NCBI GenBank assembly: GCA_024236015.1
Contig: JACKLK010000001.1
Location: forward strand, 1,285,449-1,349,448
Source: Rhodoferax sp.
GTDB lineage: Bacteria; Pseudomonadota; Gammaproteobacteria; Burkholderiales; Burkholderiaceae_C
Direction of reading: 5' to 3'
Length of the DNA stretch: 64,000 bases
Shown here: piece by piece, positions 37,082 to 44,877 of the stretch
Layout of the letters: every line of letters starts with the position of its first letter
How positions within the stretch are numbered: position 1 is the first letter of the stretch
Notes under the pieces: model-generated
What the model saw: only the letters and a program-made list of their open reading frames with translations
Database searches by the model: none
What the model was told of the DNA's origin: nothing
Translations under genes and position numbers: made by a program

Positions 37082-38023
37082 TCAGGCTGGCGCGACGCCC
37101 CAGGCATACGGGTCGGCCGGGTCGATCAGCAGCGTGGTCTCGGCGCACACATGGGCCCGGCCGACGATGGTTGGCATCACACGATCGCCATCGAGGCGAT
37201 ACCGGGCTTCGAACACACTGCCGAGCACGCTTTCCTGGCGCCAGGCTGCGCCGGACGCAAGCCGGCCGTCGGCGGCCAGGCAGGCCAGCTTGGCGCTGGT
37301 GCCGGTGCCGCAGGGCGAGCGATCGTAGGCACGCCCGGGACACAACACGAAGTTGCGGCCATGGTTGGCCGCGTCATGGGGCGCCGACATGAGCTCGACA
37401 TGGTCGATCGCGGCACCGTCGGCGCCGGTGACGCCGGCCGCCTCCAGCGCCTGGCGGATCGCCCACGCGCGTTCGGTCAGGGCGTCGACCTGCGCGAGCC
37501 CGATGTCGACGCCGCCGGCATCGCACAGAAAGAACCAGTTGCCGCCCCAGGCCACATCGCCGTGCACCAGGCCGATGCCCGGCACCTGCAGCGGCACACC
37601 TTTGCGGTGCCGGTAGGCCGCAACATTGTCGATCTCGACCACGCCCTGGCCGCGCAGGTGCACCGTAACCGTGCCCACCGGCGTATCGAGCGCATAACGC
37701 CCGGGGGACACCCGCCCCAGGTGCTCGAGGGTCGCCATCACGCCGATCGTGCCGTGGCCACACATGCCGAGATAACCCACGTTGTTGAAGAACACCACCG
37801 AGGCCAGCGAGCCGGCCGCGCGCGGGGGCAACAACACCGCGCCGACGACGACGTCGCTGCCGCGCGGCTCGCACACGGTGGCCGCGCGGTAGCGGTCGTG
37901 CCGTGTCCGCAGTTGCTGCACGACCTGCGGCAAGGGCAGCTGCGCCATATCGGGAAACCCCGACATCACCAGCCGCGTAGGTTCGCCGCCGGTGTGCGAA
38001 TCGAGACAGACGATTTTTTCCAT
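37082..38023 (-). CDS. lhpA: 4-hydroxyproline 2-epimerase (proline racemase family)
   Basis: 313 residues. Both catalytic cysteines of the racemase/epimerase type are present: MCGHGTIG and SPCGTGTSAK. Dehydratase relatives have Thr at one of these positions, so epimerisation is favoured. N-terminal DSHTGGEPTR and DNVA, and the DRSPCGTG context, match 4-hydroxyproline epimerases more than free proline racemases. It would convert trans-4-hydroxy-L-proline to cis-4-hydroxy-D-proline. Start MEKIVCLDSHTGG at 38023. The regulator gene is divergent 80 bp away. Confidence 0.88.
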   Translation of the reverse strand: MEKIVCLDSHTGGEPTRLVMSGFPDMAQLPLPQVVQQLRTRHDRYRAATVCEPRGSDVVVGAVLLPPRAAGSLASVVFFNNVGYLGMCGHGTIGVMATLEHLGRVSPGRYALDTPVGTVTVHLRGQGVVEIDNVAAYRHRKGVPLQVPGIGLVHGDVAWGGNWFFLCDAGGVDIGLAQVDALTERAWAIRQALEAAGVTGADGAAIDHVELMSAPHDAANHGRNFVLCPGRAYDRSPCGTGTSAKLACLAADGRLASGAAWRQESVLGSVFEARYRLDGDRVMPTIVGRAHVCAETTLLIDPADPYAWGVAPA

Positions 38024-38103
38024 CGCCACATTGTCCGGTTGCACCGGCCGCGCGGCTAGAGCCGCGTCGACGCGCGCCATGCCGATTTCGGCACAATGGC
38101 GCC

Positions 38104-38832
38104 ATGCAGCTCAGCGCCGCCTGCTTTGCCCTGTTCGACCAGTTGCCCGACGTGGTGTTCTTCTGCAAGGACACCGCAGGCCGCTACACGCACGGCAACC
38201 GTACGCTGCTCGAGCGGCTGGGGCTGGAGCGGCTCGATCAACTGCGGGGCAAGACGACCAGCGAGGTCTTCCCCGAACCCCTGGGCGGCAACTATGCGCA
38301 GCAGGACGAACGGGTATTGCGCACCGGTCACAGCGTGGTCAACGAACTCGAACGCCATCTGTTTCCCAACCACCAGGCGGGTTGGTGCCTGACGGTCAAG
38401 CATGCATTGACCGAGGGTGGCCGCATCCGGGGCGTGGCCGGCATCTCGCGCGACCTCAAGAGCCCGTCCACCCAGCACCCGGTCTACCAGCGGCTCGCCA
38501 GCAGCCTGCAACATGCCCGCGAACACTGCACCGACCCGATCACGGTGCGCGAACTGGCGCGGCATGCGGGCTTGTCGGTGGCGCAACTCGAGCGTCACCT
38601 GACGGCGTTGCTGCAGCTCGCGCCGAGCCGGTGGTTGTTGTCGCTGCGGCTGGAGGTGGCGATGCGGCAACTCGAAGCCGACGGCCCGATCGCCCATGTC
38701 GCCGCCGACTGTGGCTTTGCCGACCACAGCGCTTTCACCCGTGCGTTCCGGCGCCACGTCGGCCTCTCGCCGAGTGCGTATCGGCGGTTGCGCGCCGCCG
38801 CCAGCGTGCCGGCGCGCGCGGGACGTTCCTAG
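38104..38832 (+). CDS. PAS-AraC transcriptional regulator
   Basis: 242 residues. The N-terminal PAS-like sensor (about 5-115: LFDQLPDVVFFCKDTAGRY, later VAGISRDLKS) is followed by an AraC helix-turn-helix pair (about 130-235: VRELARHAGLSVAQLERH and HVAADCGFADHSAFTRAFRR). It is divergent from the epimerase gene, so it probably controls the hydroxyproline-type cluster. Its stop TAG and the stop of the convergent RraA-like gene share the palindrome CTAG at 38829-38832. Confidence 0.87.
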   Translation: MQLSAACFALFDQLPDVVFFCKDTAGRYTHGNRTLLERLGLERLDQLRGKTTSEVFPEPLGGNYAQQDERVLRTGHSVVNELERHLFPNHQAGWCLTVKHALTEGGRIRGVAGISRDLKSPSTQHPVYQRLASSLQHAREHCTDPITVRELARHAGLSVAQLERHLTALLQLAPSRWLLSLRLEVAMRQLEADGPIAHVAADCGFADHSAFTRAFRRHVGLSPSAYRRLRAAASVPARAGRS

Positions 38833-39326
38833 GACAACGCGCCCGCGTGCACCACGACGCCGTCCTCGTCGGCGTACAACCAGTCCCCCGGCCGCACCCA
38901 CACGCCCTGGATCAGCACCGCCACGTCGCGTTCGCCCTGGTCCTGCTTGCGCGGCGGCATGGGCATCGGCGCCAGCGCCAGGATGCCGATGGGCAGGGGC
39001 GCGAGTTCGGCCACGTCGCGCACGCAGCCGTCGATCACCACGCCGGCCCATCCATTGCGCGCGGCGGCCGCGCCGAGGTTGCCGCCCATCAACGCACGGC
39101 GCAACGAGGCACCGCCGTCGACCACCAGCACCCGCCCCTGCCCCGGCCCGTCCACGGCCGCCTTGACCAGCGTGTTGTCCTCGAAGCAACGCACCGTGCT
39201 GACCGGACCGCTGAAACGCAGGGCGCCGCCGAACGCGCGAAAAACCGGCGGCAATACGCGAAAGGCGCCGCTGGTATCGGCCTTGTGCGCATCGCACAGG
39301 TCACACACGGGGATGGGCTGGGACAT
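38829..39326 (-). CDS. RraA-like / 4-hydroxy-4-methyl-2-oxoglutarate aldolase-like protein
   Basis: 165 residues of the RraA fold: GGNLGAAAARNGWAGVVIDG and the CVRDV motif, whose Arg-Asp pair acts in HMG aldolases. It could be a pyruvate aldolase or, as in E. coli RraA, a regulator of RNase E; the sequence alone does not decide. Start MSQPIPVCDLCD at 39326 has a strong AGGAAGGAAG ribosome site. It converges on the AraC regulator. Confidence 0.78.
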   Translation of the reverse strand: MSQPIPVCDLCDAHKADTSGAFRVLPPVFRAFGGALRFSGPVSTVRCFEDNTLVKAAVDGPGQGRVLVVDGGASLRRALMGGNLGAAAARNGWAGVVIDGCVRDVAELAPLPIGILALAPMPMPPRKQDQGERDVAVLIQGVWVRPGDWLYADEDGVVVHAGALS

Positions 39327-39663
39327 CGTCTGGCTTCCTTCCTGAACAGGCAATTCGTCAACGCTCGCGGCATGTTAACGCGGCAAGCTGCAGCATCGCG
39401 CGAAGCACCGCGCGCGCCGATGCGCCTGCACGGTGCGGGCACCATGTGCACGCATGCGTCCGCGCATGACACGGCAAGGTGCCGATGCAGCGCATTTCTC
39501 GAGTGAAAACCCGCGTTTCCGGACGCATGAAAAAACAACACGCCAGAGTGAAAAAGATGCGTTTTCGCTTGGAAACCGGTTTTTTCTCCAGTAGCATCCG
39601 CAGTGCCGGAGAAGAAGCAGTTCTTCACTGGTGATTAATCAACTTCCAGAAGGACAATCAATC
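39327..39663. other. Intergenic region upstream of the H1-like gene
   Basis: 337 bp without a credible gene. The half next to the H1-like gene is AT-richer and carries a good promoter, a palindrome in its spacer and two imperfect direct repeats (39501-39518 and 39546-39564) with the pattern GAGTGAAAA...GCGTTT. The GC-rich half nearer the RraA-like gene shows nothing clear. Confidence 0.7.
39569..39597 (+). promoter_or_regulatory. Sigma-70-type promoter for the H1-like/SWIB gene
   Basis: -35 TTGGAA (39569-39574), 17-bp spacer, -10 TAGCAT (39592-39597). The palindrome AAACCGGTTT (39573-39582) overlaps the -35 and spacer and could be an operator. Transcription would start near 39604, leaving a leader of about 60 bases. 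Confidence 0.6.
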
Positions 39664-40110
39664 ATGGCAACTGCAAAAAAAGCCCCGGCCAAAAAGGCCG
39701 CCGCCAAGAAAGCTGCACCCGCAAAAAAGGCAGCACCGGCGAAGAAAGTAGCAGCGAAGAAAGCTGCCCCGGCCAAGAAGGCCGCTCCGGCAAAGAAGGT
39801 CGTGGCCAAGAAGGCCGCTCCGGCCAAGAAAGCCGCAGCCAAGAAGGCTCCCGCAAAGAAGCGCGCCGTCAACGCCGCCTTCATGAAGGCACTGACGCCC
39901 AGCGCCGCGCTGGCTGCCGTCGTCGGCCCGGCACCGCTGCCGCGCACCGAAGTGGTCAGCAAACTGTGGGCCTACATCAAGAAGAACAAGCTGCAGGACG
40001 CGGTCAACAAGCGCATGATCAATGCCGACGCCAAGCTCAAGGAAGTGTTCGGCAAGATGCAGGTCTCGATGTTCGAGATGGCGGGCCTGATCGGCAAGCA
40101 CCTGAAATAA
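39664..40110 (+). CDS. Histone H1-like N-terminus fused to a SWIB/MDM2 domain
   Basis: 148 residues. Residues 1-72 are Lys/Ala/Pro repeats (AKKAAPAKKAAPAKK), as in bacterial H1-like nucleoid proteins. Residues about 75-148 form a SWIB domain (LPRTEVVSKLWAYIKKNKLQ and FGKMQVSMFEMAGLIGKHLK). The basic tail should bind DNA nonspecifically; the role of SWIB in bacteria is unclear, with chlamydial parallels. The ATG at 39664 has an AAGGA site. Single gene with its own promoter and terminator. Confidence 0.88.
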   Translation: MATAKKAPAKKAAAKKAAPAKKAAPAKKVAAKKAAPAKKAAPAKKVVAKKAAPAKKAAAKKAPAKKRAVNAAFMKALTPSAALAAVVGPAPLPRTEVVSKLWAYIKKNKLQDAVNKRMINADAKLKEVFGKMQVSMFEMAGLIGKHLK

Positions 40111-40127
40111 GCGCCTTCGCACGCATC

Positions 40128-40157
40128 AAAGGGCCGACCGTTGTCGGCCCTTTTTTT
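40128..40157 (+). terminator. Intrinsic terminator after the H1-like/SWIB gene
   Basis: GGGCCGAC (40131-40138) pairs with GTCGGCCC (40143-40150) around a CGTT loop, followed by seven T residues. It starts 18 bp after the stop codon. Confidence 0.92.
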
Positions 40158-40202
40158 CTGGTCCGCGCCGAATGGCGATGGCTGCCACAGCGGACCGCGC
40201 CG

Positions 40203-40832
40203 TCAGTCGAGTGTGATGGTCTGCACCAATGCCAGTCCCGCCGGCGCTGCATAGTCGGCGATCACCCAGGCCCGGCCACCCTGCCGGGCGGCGTCACGCA
40301 ACAGATCGCATGCCGCCATGATCGACGCCTGGTCCAGTGCCGCAAACGGCTGGTCGAGCAGCGTCAAGGCTGCGCCGCTGGCGAATGCCGCCACCAGCCA
40401 GACCTTGCGGCGCGAACCGGTGGACAACATGTACATCGGCTTGTTCTGGTGCTCGCGCAGCGACAGGCGCTCGATCCAGGCCGCGACGCCGGCCGCATCG
40501 AACGCGGGGTAACGCAGGCGCACCTCGTCGAGCCACTGCAGCGCGGTAAGTTGTAGCGGCAACTCCGATGACGGATCGGTGCGAAAGACCTGGGCACGGT
40601 AACGCTGCGGATCCTGGTGCCAGTGCACACCCGCGACCTGCAAGCTGCCGCCATCGGCCACCAGCGTACCGTCGAGCAGGCGCAGCAAGCTGGTCTTGCC
40701 GCTGCTCTCCTCGCCCTGCAGCAAGCTCAAACCGGCCGGGAAGCGGGCGCTCCAGTGCGCGAACAGCGTGCGTTGCGGATAGGAAAAGCGCAGGTCGTCG
40801 ACCTGGGCGATCGGGGACGCTTGCGCCGCCAT
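40203..40832 (-). CDS. Orphan ABC-type ATPase with altered Walker B
   Basis: 209 residues. Walker A reads GEESSGKTS, the signature is LSTGSRRK instead of LSGGQ, and Walker B reads LTLLDQPFAALD with Gln where the catalytic Glu should be. The overall look is CcmA-like, but no permease gene is near. The Glu-to-Gln change normally slows hydrolysis strongly, so it may bind ATP without efficient turnover. It starts 19 bp after proQ, suggesting co-transcription. Function unknown. Confidence 0.75.
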   Translation of the reverse strand: MAAQASPIAQVDDLRFSYPQRTLFAHWSARFPAGLSLLQGEESSGKTSLLRLLDGTLVADGGSLQVAGVHWHQDPQRYRAQVFRTDPSSELPLQLTALQWLDEVRLRYPAFDAAGVAAWIERLSLREHQNKPMYMLSTGSRRKVWLVAAFASGAALTLLDQPFAALDQASIMAACDLLRDAARQGGRAWVIADYAAPAGLALVQTITLD

Positions 40833-40851
40833 CACGTCCCCGCGCGCACGC

Positions 40852-41559
40852 TCACGCGGCCGACGGCGCGGCCAGCCTGGCACGCACGCGCCGCGCGCGT
40901 GTCAGCGCCTGTTCGACGTCGGCCACCGCCATGCCGTACATGTCGGCGAATTCCGGCACCGAACGGGCGCCGGACTCGAATGCGCGCAGCAGCGCCTCGT
41001 CCCTGGCCTCGGTGGCGCGCGCCTCCTGCAAGGCCTCGTCGAGCAATGCGTTGGCCTGCTCGTCGCGACCGCGCACCAGGCTCGCATACGCCTCGGGGCT
41101 CAGTCCGGAGCGCTCGAAGGCCTGCCGGATGCGGCGGCGCAGGGTCGGGGTCAGATCCTCCTTGCTGCGGGCCTGGCGCCGGCGGAAGACCTCGAGCAAC
41201 GCGTGATGCACATGCTCGGGGGCCATGGGCTCGACCGGCTGACCGGACAGGTCGTGCCGCTGCAGCCCTTCGGCCACGGTCACCAGATACCGGGTGGAGC
41301 GGGTGTGCAGGGCCAGCGCAGCCTTCAGGCTGGTCGCATCGAGCAGCTGCGGATGGGCCTGCATCAGGTCCTGGAAGATGCCGCGCTTGAGCGGCAGGAA
41401 CCGGGCGCCGAACAATGGCGGGTACAGCGTGGCGAGTTGCTCGAGCACCGGCATGGCCTCGGCATGGCGGGCAGGCTTGCGGCCCTTGTTGCGCTCCGGG
41501 TTGCGCTCCGTACGTGCCGTAGGCGCGGTGGGTTCGGTGTCAGGGGTCGATGCGGTCAT
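40852..41559 (-). CDS. proQ: ProQ/FinO-family RNA-binding protein
   Basis: 235 residues. The ProQ/FinO domain occupies about residues 40-115 (LYPPLFGARFLPLKRGIFQD and LHTRSTRYLVTVAEGLQRHD). The N-terminal tail is short and basic. The long C-terminal extension is Arg/Glu/Ala-rich and probably helical. The family binds structured RNAs and acts as an sRNA/mRNA chaperone. The start MTASTPDTEP at 41559 is used; the frame upstream is not conserved in type. An ABC-type ATPase gene follows. Confidence 0.85.
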   Translation of the reverse strand: MTASTPDTEPTAPTARTERNPERNKGRKPARHAEAMPVLEQLATLYPPLFGARFLPLKRGIFQDLMQAHPQLLDATSLKAALALHTRSTRYLVTVAEGLQRHDLSGQPVEPMAPEHVHHALLEVFRRRQARSKEDLTPTLRRRIRQAFERSGLSPEAYASLVRGRDEQANALLDEALQEARATEARDEALLRAFESGARSVPEFADMYGMAVADVEQALTRARRVRARLAAPSAA

Positions 41560-41688
41560 GGGGGGGTCGAACAGGTGTCGGGTGGCGCGTTGTGGCACGC
41601 GGGATGGGCCGGTGCCGGCACGGGCCGGCCGATCGGGGGCTCCGGTCGGCGAGGGGTTCCGTGCCAGCGTCGGATCGGCGCGTGGCGG

Positions 41689-43392
41689 TCAGCGCTTGTT
41701 CAGAGCAGATTGCGTGATGGCGCTGAGCGTGCCGCGGGTCGTGATCACCTCGGGGTCGAGCGCGATCTCGATCAGCGTGCCTTGCGTGCGCTCGAGCGCC
41801 GCCAGCAACTGGGACTCGAACTCGGCCGTCTTGCCGATCTTCACGCCGACATAACCGTATGCCTGTGCCAATGCGGCGAAGTCCGGATTGCGCAACGCCG
41901 TGCCGGCACGGCGGTTGGGATATTCCCGCTCCTGGTGCATGCGGATCGTGCCGAACATGCCGTTGTTGAGCAATACGATGATGCTCCTGGCGCCGTATTG
42001 CACGGCGGTCGCCAGTTCCTGCCCGTTCATCATGAAGTCGCCGTCGCCGGCCATCGTCAATGCGATGCGGCCGGTCGTGATGGCAGCGGCGATGCCCGCC
42101 GGCACGCCGTAACCCATGGCGCCGACCGTGGGCGCCAGCTGGGTCTTGTGGCCTTTGGCCAGGCCATGGTGGCGGAAGAACCGGTGGGTCCAGCTGGCGA
42201 AGTTGCCTGCGCCGTTGGTCAGCACGGCATCGGCCGGCAGGTGCTTCTGCAGCAGGCCGACGATGGCCGCCATGTCGATGTCGCCCGGCAGGGCCTGCGG
42301 CTGCAGGTTGGCCTCGTAGTCGGCGTGGCAGGCCTGCGCCCACGCGGCCCAGGGCACGGAGGCCGGCGCCTGCAGGTGCTCGAACGCCGCGACGGCCGCC
42401 TGCATGCCGGCGTTGATTGCCAGGTCGGCCTGGTAGACACGGTTCAACTCGTCGGCGCCGGCATGGATATGCACCAGCTTCTGCGGCAGGCGCGGCACCG
42501 GCATCAAGGTGTAGCCGCCGGTGGTCATCTCGCCCAGGCGCGGCCCGAAGGCGATGATCAGGTCGGACTCGCGCACACGCGCGGCGAGCTTCGGATTGAT
42601 GCCGATGCCAACCTCGCCGGCATACAGCGCATGGTGGTTGTCGAACGTGTCCTGGAAGCGGAACGCGTTCGCCACCGGGAGTTGCCATTGCTCGGCGAAG
42701 CGCACGAGTGCCTGCGCGCCTTCCGGTGTCCAACCGCTGCCGCCGGCGATCACCAGTGGGCGCTGGCTGGCCCGCAGCAGGTCGCCGAGCGCCTCGGCCT
42801 GGCGCGGATCGCATCCGGCCTGCACCGGCTCGACGCGCGCCAGCGCCTGCAGCGACGGGTCGTCGGGCACGGCCTGGGCCAGCATGTCCTCGGGCAGCAC
42901 CAGCACGACCGGGCCGGGACGGCCGTTCATGGCGGTCGCAAACGCCCGGGCGACGTATTCCGGAATCCGGCGCGCATCGTCGATGCGTTCGACCCGCTTG
43001 GCCATGCCCTTGGTGCTGGGGCCGAAGAAGCTGCAGAAGTCCACTTCCTGGAACGCCTCGCGATCGCGGGTCTCGCTGGCCACGTCGCCGACGAACAACA
43101 CCATCGGGGTCGAATCCTGGAACGCGGTGTGCACGCCGATCGAGGCGTTGGTCGCTCCCGGGCCGCGGGTCACGAAACACACCCCGGGGCGCCCGGTCAG
43201 CTTGCCGTGGGCCTCGGCCATGAACGCGGCGCCACCCTCCTGGCGGCAGATCACGAACTCGATGGCGTCCTCGTGCAGGTGGAATCCGTCGAGTGCGGCG
43301 AGATAACTCTCGCCGGGCACGCCGAAGGCATGGGTGACGCCCTGGGCCACAAGGCATTCAACAAGAAGATGGCCAGCAATTTTTTCGGTCAT
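41689..43392 (-). CDS. Thiamine-diphosphate-dependent enzyme, acetolactate synthase-like
   Basis: 567 residues with the three domains of the acetolactate synthase/benzoylformate decarboxylase superfamily. The catalytic Glu is in CRQEGGAAFM (about 50). The ThDP-binding motif starts at GDGDFMMNGQE and ends at LLNNGMFG (about 430-470). The substrate might be pyruvate or another 2-oxo acid. No small regulatory subunit gene is adjacent, so it is not a standard ilvBH pair. Start MTEKIAGHLL at 43392; ATG at 43410 is an alternative. Confidence 0.82.
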   Translation of the reverse strand: MTEKIAGHLLVECLVAQGVTHAFGVPGESYLAALDGFHLHEDAIEFVICRQEGGAAFMAEAHGKLTGRPGVCFVTRGPGATNASIGVHTAFQDSTPMVLFVGDVASETRDREAFQEVDFCSFFGPSTKGMAKRVERIDDARRIPEYVARAFATAMNGRPGPVVLVLPEDMLAQAVPDDPSLQALARVEPVQAGCDPRQAEALGDLLRASQRPLVIAGGSGWTPEGAQALVRFAEQWQLPVANAFRFQDTFDNHHALYAGEVGIGINPKLAARVRESDLIIAFGPRLGEMTTGGYTLMPVPRLPQKLVHIHAGADELNRVYQADLAINAGMQAAVAAFEHLQAPASVPWAAWAQACHADYEANLQPQALPGDIDMAAIVGLLQKHLPADAVLTNGAGNFASWTHRFFRHHGLAKGHKTQLAPTVGAMGYGVPAGIAAAITTGRIALTMAGDGDFMMNGQELATAVQYGARSIIVLLNNGMFGTIRMHQEREYPNRRAGTALRNPDFAALAQAYGYVGVKIGKTAEFESQLLAALERTQGTLIEIALDPEVITTRGTLSAITQSALNKR

Positions 43393-43431
43393 GCCGCGAT
43401 TCTCGCCCATGACGGGCCCGGCAGCCTTACG

Positions 43432-43546
43432 GGACGACCCTCCGCGCTGCGCGCTGCGGGATTCGCGCTTGGGAGCGGCCCGGCGCGGTCACTGGACGAC
43501 CCTTCGCGCTGCGCGCTGCGGCATTCGCGCTTGGGAGCGGCCCGGC
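43432..43546. repeat. Duplicated 53-bp GC-rich intergenic repeat
   Basis: Two copies, 43432-43484 and 43494-43546, with a 62-bp period and two mismatches in 53 positions. They fill the space between the ThDP enzyme start and the MFS gene stop. They are rich in GCGC runs and end in GGGAGCGGCCCGGC. No transposase or inverted termini are present. They may be a REP-like element or a recent local duplication. Confidence 0.8.
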
Positions 43547-43550
43547 TCGC

Positions 43551-44777
43551 TCATGCCGGCTGCAGCCGCATGGCCGTCCGCCGGCCAACCCCCAGTGCGG
43601 CGCCGACGGCCAGCAGCAGGATGAGTGCGGCACCATAAAAGGTCTGGCTGAACCAACCCCGGTCCATGAACATGCCGAATACCACCGGCGAAATCGCGAA
43701 ACCGACGTCCAGCCCGGAATACACGATGCCGTAGACCCGACCGGTGGCGCCCTGGGGCGTGCCTTTCTTGATCATCATGTCGCGCGACGGGCCTCCCATG
43801 CCGACCGCAAAACCCGTGGCCGCCAATACGACCATGGTGCCGGTCGCGCCGAACAGCCCGGTTCCGCACAGGCCGAGCAACAAGGCGGCGACACCCATGC
43901 ACACGGCCACGACCCGCCCGCTGTCCGCGATCCGGGTGGCCACGACACCACCGACCAGGATGCCGGTCGCACCGCACAACATGTAGGCGGTCAAGGTGGC
44001 CGTCGCGTCCTGGAAGCTGACCTGGTGCATGGCCTGCAACAACGACACCGCAAAACTCTGGACCACGGCCAGGGTCATGGTCGAGAGCAGGAAAAACGCA
44101 AAGCACCACCACACCACCGGCAGCTTCAGGAACGCCAGGTCGTGCTCGGCTGCACCGTCGACGGCGCGCCGCACGACGACGGTGCGGAACTTGTCGCGCT
44201 GCAGCACCAGCAGCAGCAGGATGCCGGCATACATCAGCGCCGCCGCCAGGTAGGCCACGCGCCAGTCGAACAGGCTGGTGAACGACGCAAAAAACACCGG
44301 GGTGGCAGCCCAACCCAGGTTGCCGGTGATGCCGTGCACGCTGAAGGCATAACCCAGGCGGGGCGCCGACACCCGCTGGTTCATGATCGTGAAATCGACC
44401 GGATGGAACGGCGCATTGCCCAGGCCGGCCAGCGCCGCGACCAGCACCAGGGCGCCGTAGCCGGTGGCGCTCGACGCCAGCACACAGGCGCCCATGAACA
44501 ACACCAGCGAGCCGAACAGCACCGGCCGGGCTCCCAGCCGATCGACCAGGAAGCCGCTGCCGGCCTGGCCGACGCCGGAGACCACGAAGAACACCGACAT
44601 CAGCAACCCGAGTTCGGAATAACTCAAGCCGAATTCCCGCAGGAACACCGGAAACATCACCGGAAGCAGCAGGTGCGCAAAGTGCGAGCTGGCATGCGCC
44701 AGGCCGACCATGCCGATGATGGCGGCGTCCTGGCGCAGGGGCACGGCATCGGCGGATGCAAGGCTGCTCGTGGTCAT
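43551..44777 (-). CDS. MFS transporter
   Basis: 408 residues with twelve predicted helices. The loop 2-3 motif FLVDRLGARPVLFGS is typical of the major facilitator superfamily. The sequence has the look of fosmidomycin-resistance-like or small drug/metabolite exporters (HASSHFAHLLLPVMFPVF near the N-terminus). Substrate unknown. Start MTTSSLASADA at 44777; the frame extends further but lies outside the fold. It is divergent from a second MFS gene with 100 bp between the starts. Confidence 0.82.
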   Translation of the reverse strand: MTTSSLASADAVPLRQDAAIIGMVGLAHASSHFAHLLLPVMFPVFLREFGLSYSELGLLMSVFFVVSGVGQAGSGFLVDRLGARPVLFGSLVLFMGACVLASSATGYGALVLVAALAGLGNAPFHPVDFTIMNQRVSAPRLGYAFSVHGITGNLGWAATPVFFASFTSLFDWRVAYLAAALMYAGILLLLVLQRDKFRTVVVRRAVDGAAEHDLAFLKLPVVWWCFAFFLLSTMTLAVVQSFAVSLLQAMHQVSFQDATATLTAYMLCGATGILVGGVVATRIADSGRVVAVCMGVAALLLGLCGTGLFGATGTMVVLAATGFAVGMGGPSRDMMIKKGTPQGATGRVYGIVYSGLDVGFAISPVVFGMFMDRGWFSQTFYGAALILLLAVGAALGVGRRTAMRLQPA

Positions 44778-44877
44778 GGCGACATGGTAGTGAAGAACCG
44801 CGCCGCGCAAGCGCGGCAACCGGACAATAATCGTCGGCATCCCGCCAACTGCCTGACGCGCGCCGGCCGCGCTGCCC

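Noticed and set aside
43432..43546. Insertion-sequence remnant
   Set aside because: No transposase fragment, no terminal inverted repeats and no target-site duplication were seen around the two copies.
41203..43638. Long plus-strand open frame opposite proQ and the ThDP enzyme
   Set aside because: Same compositional effect as above; both minus-strand genes have clear catalytic or family motifs.
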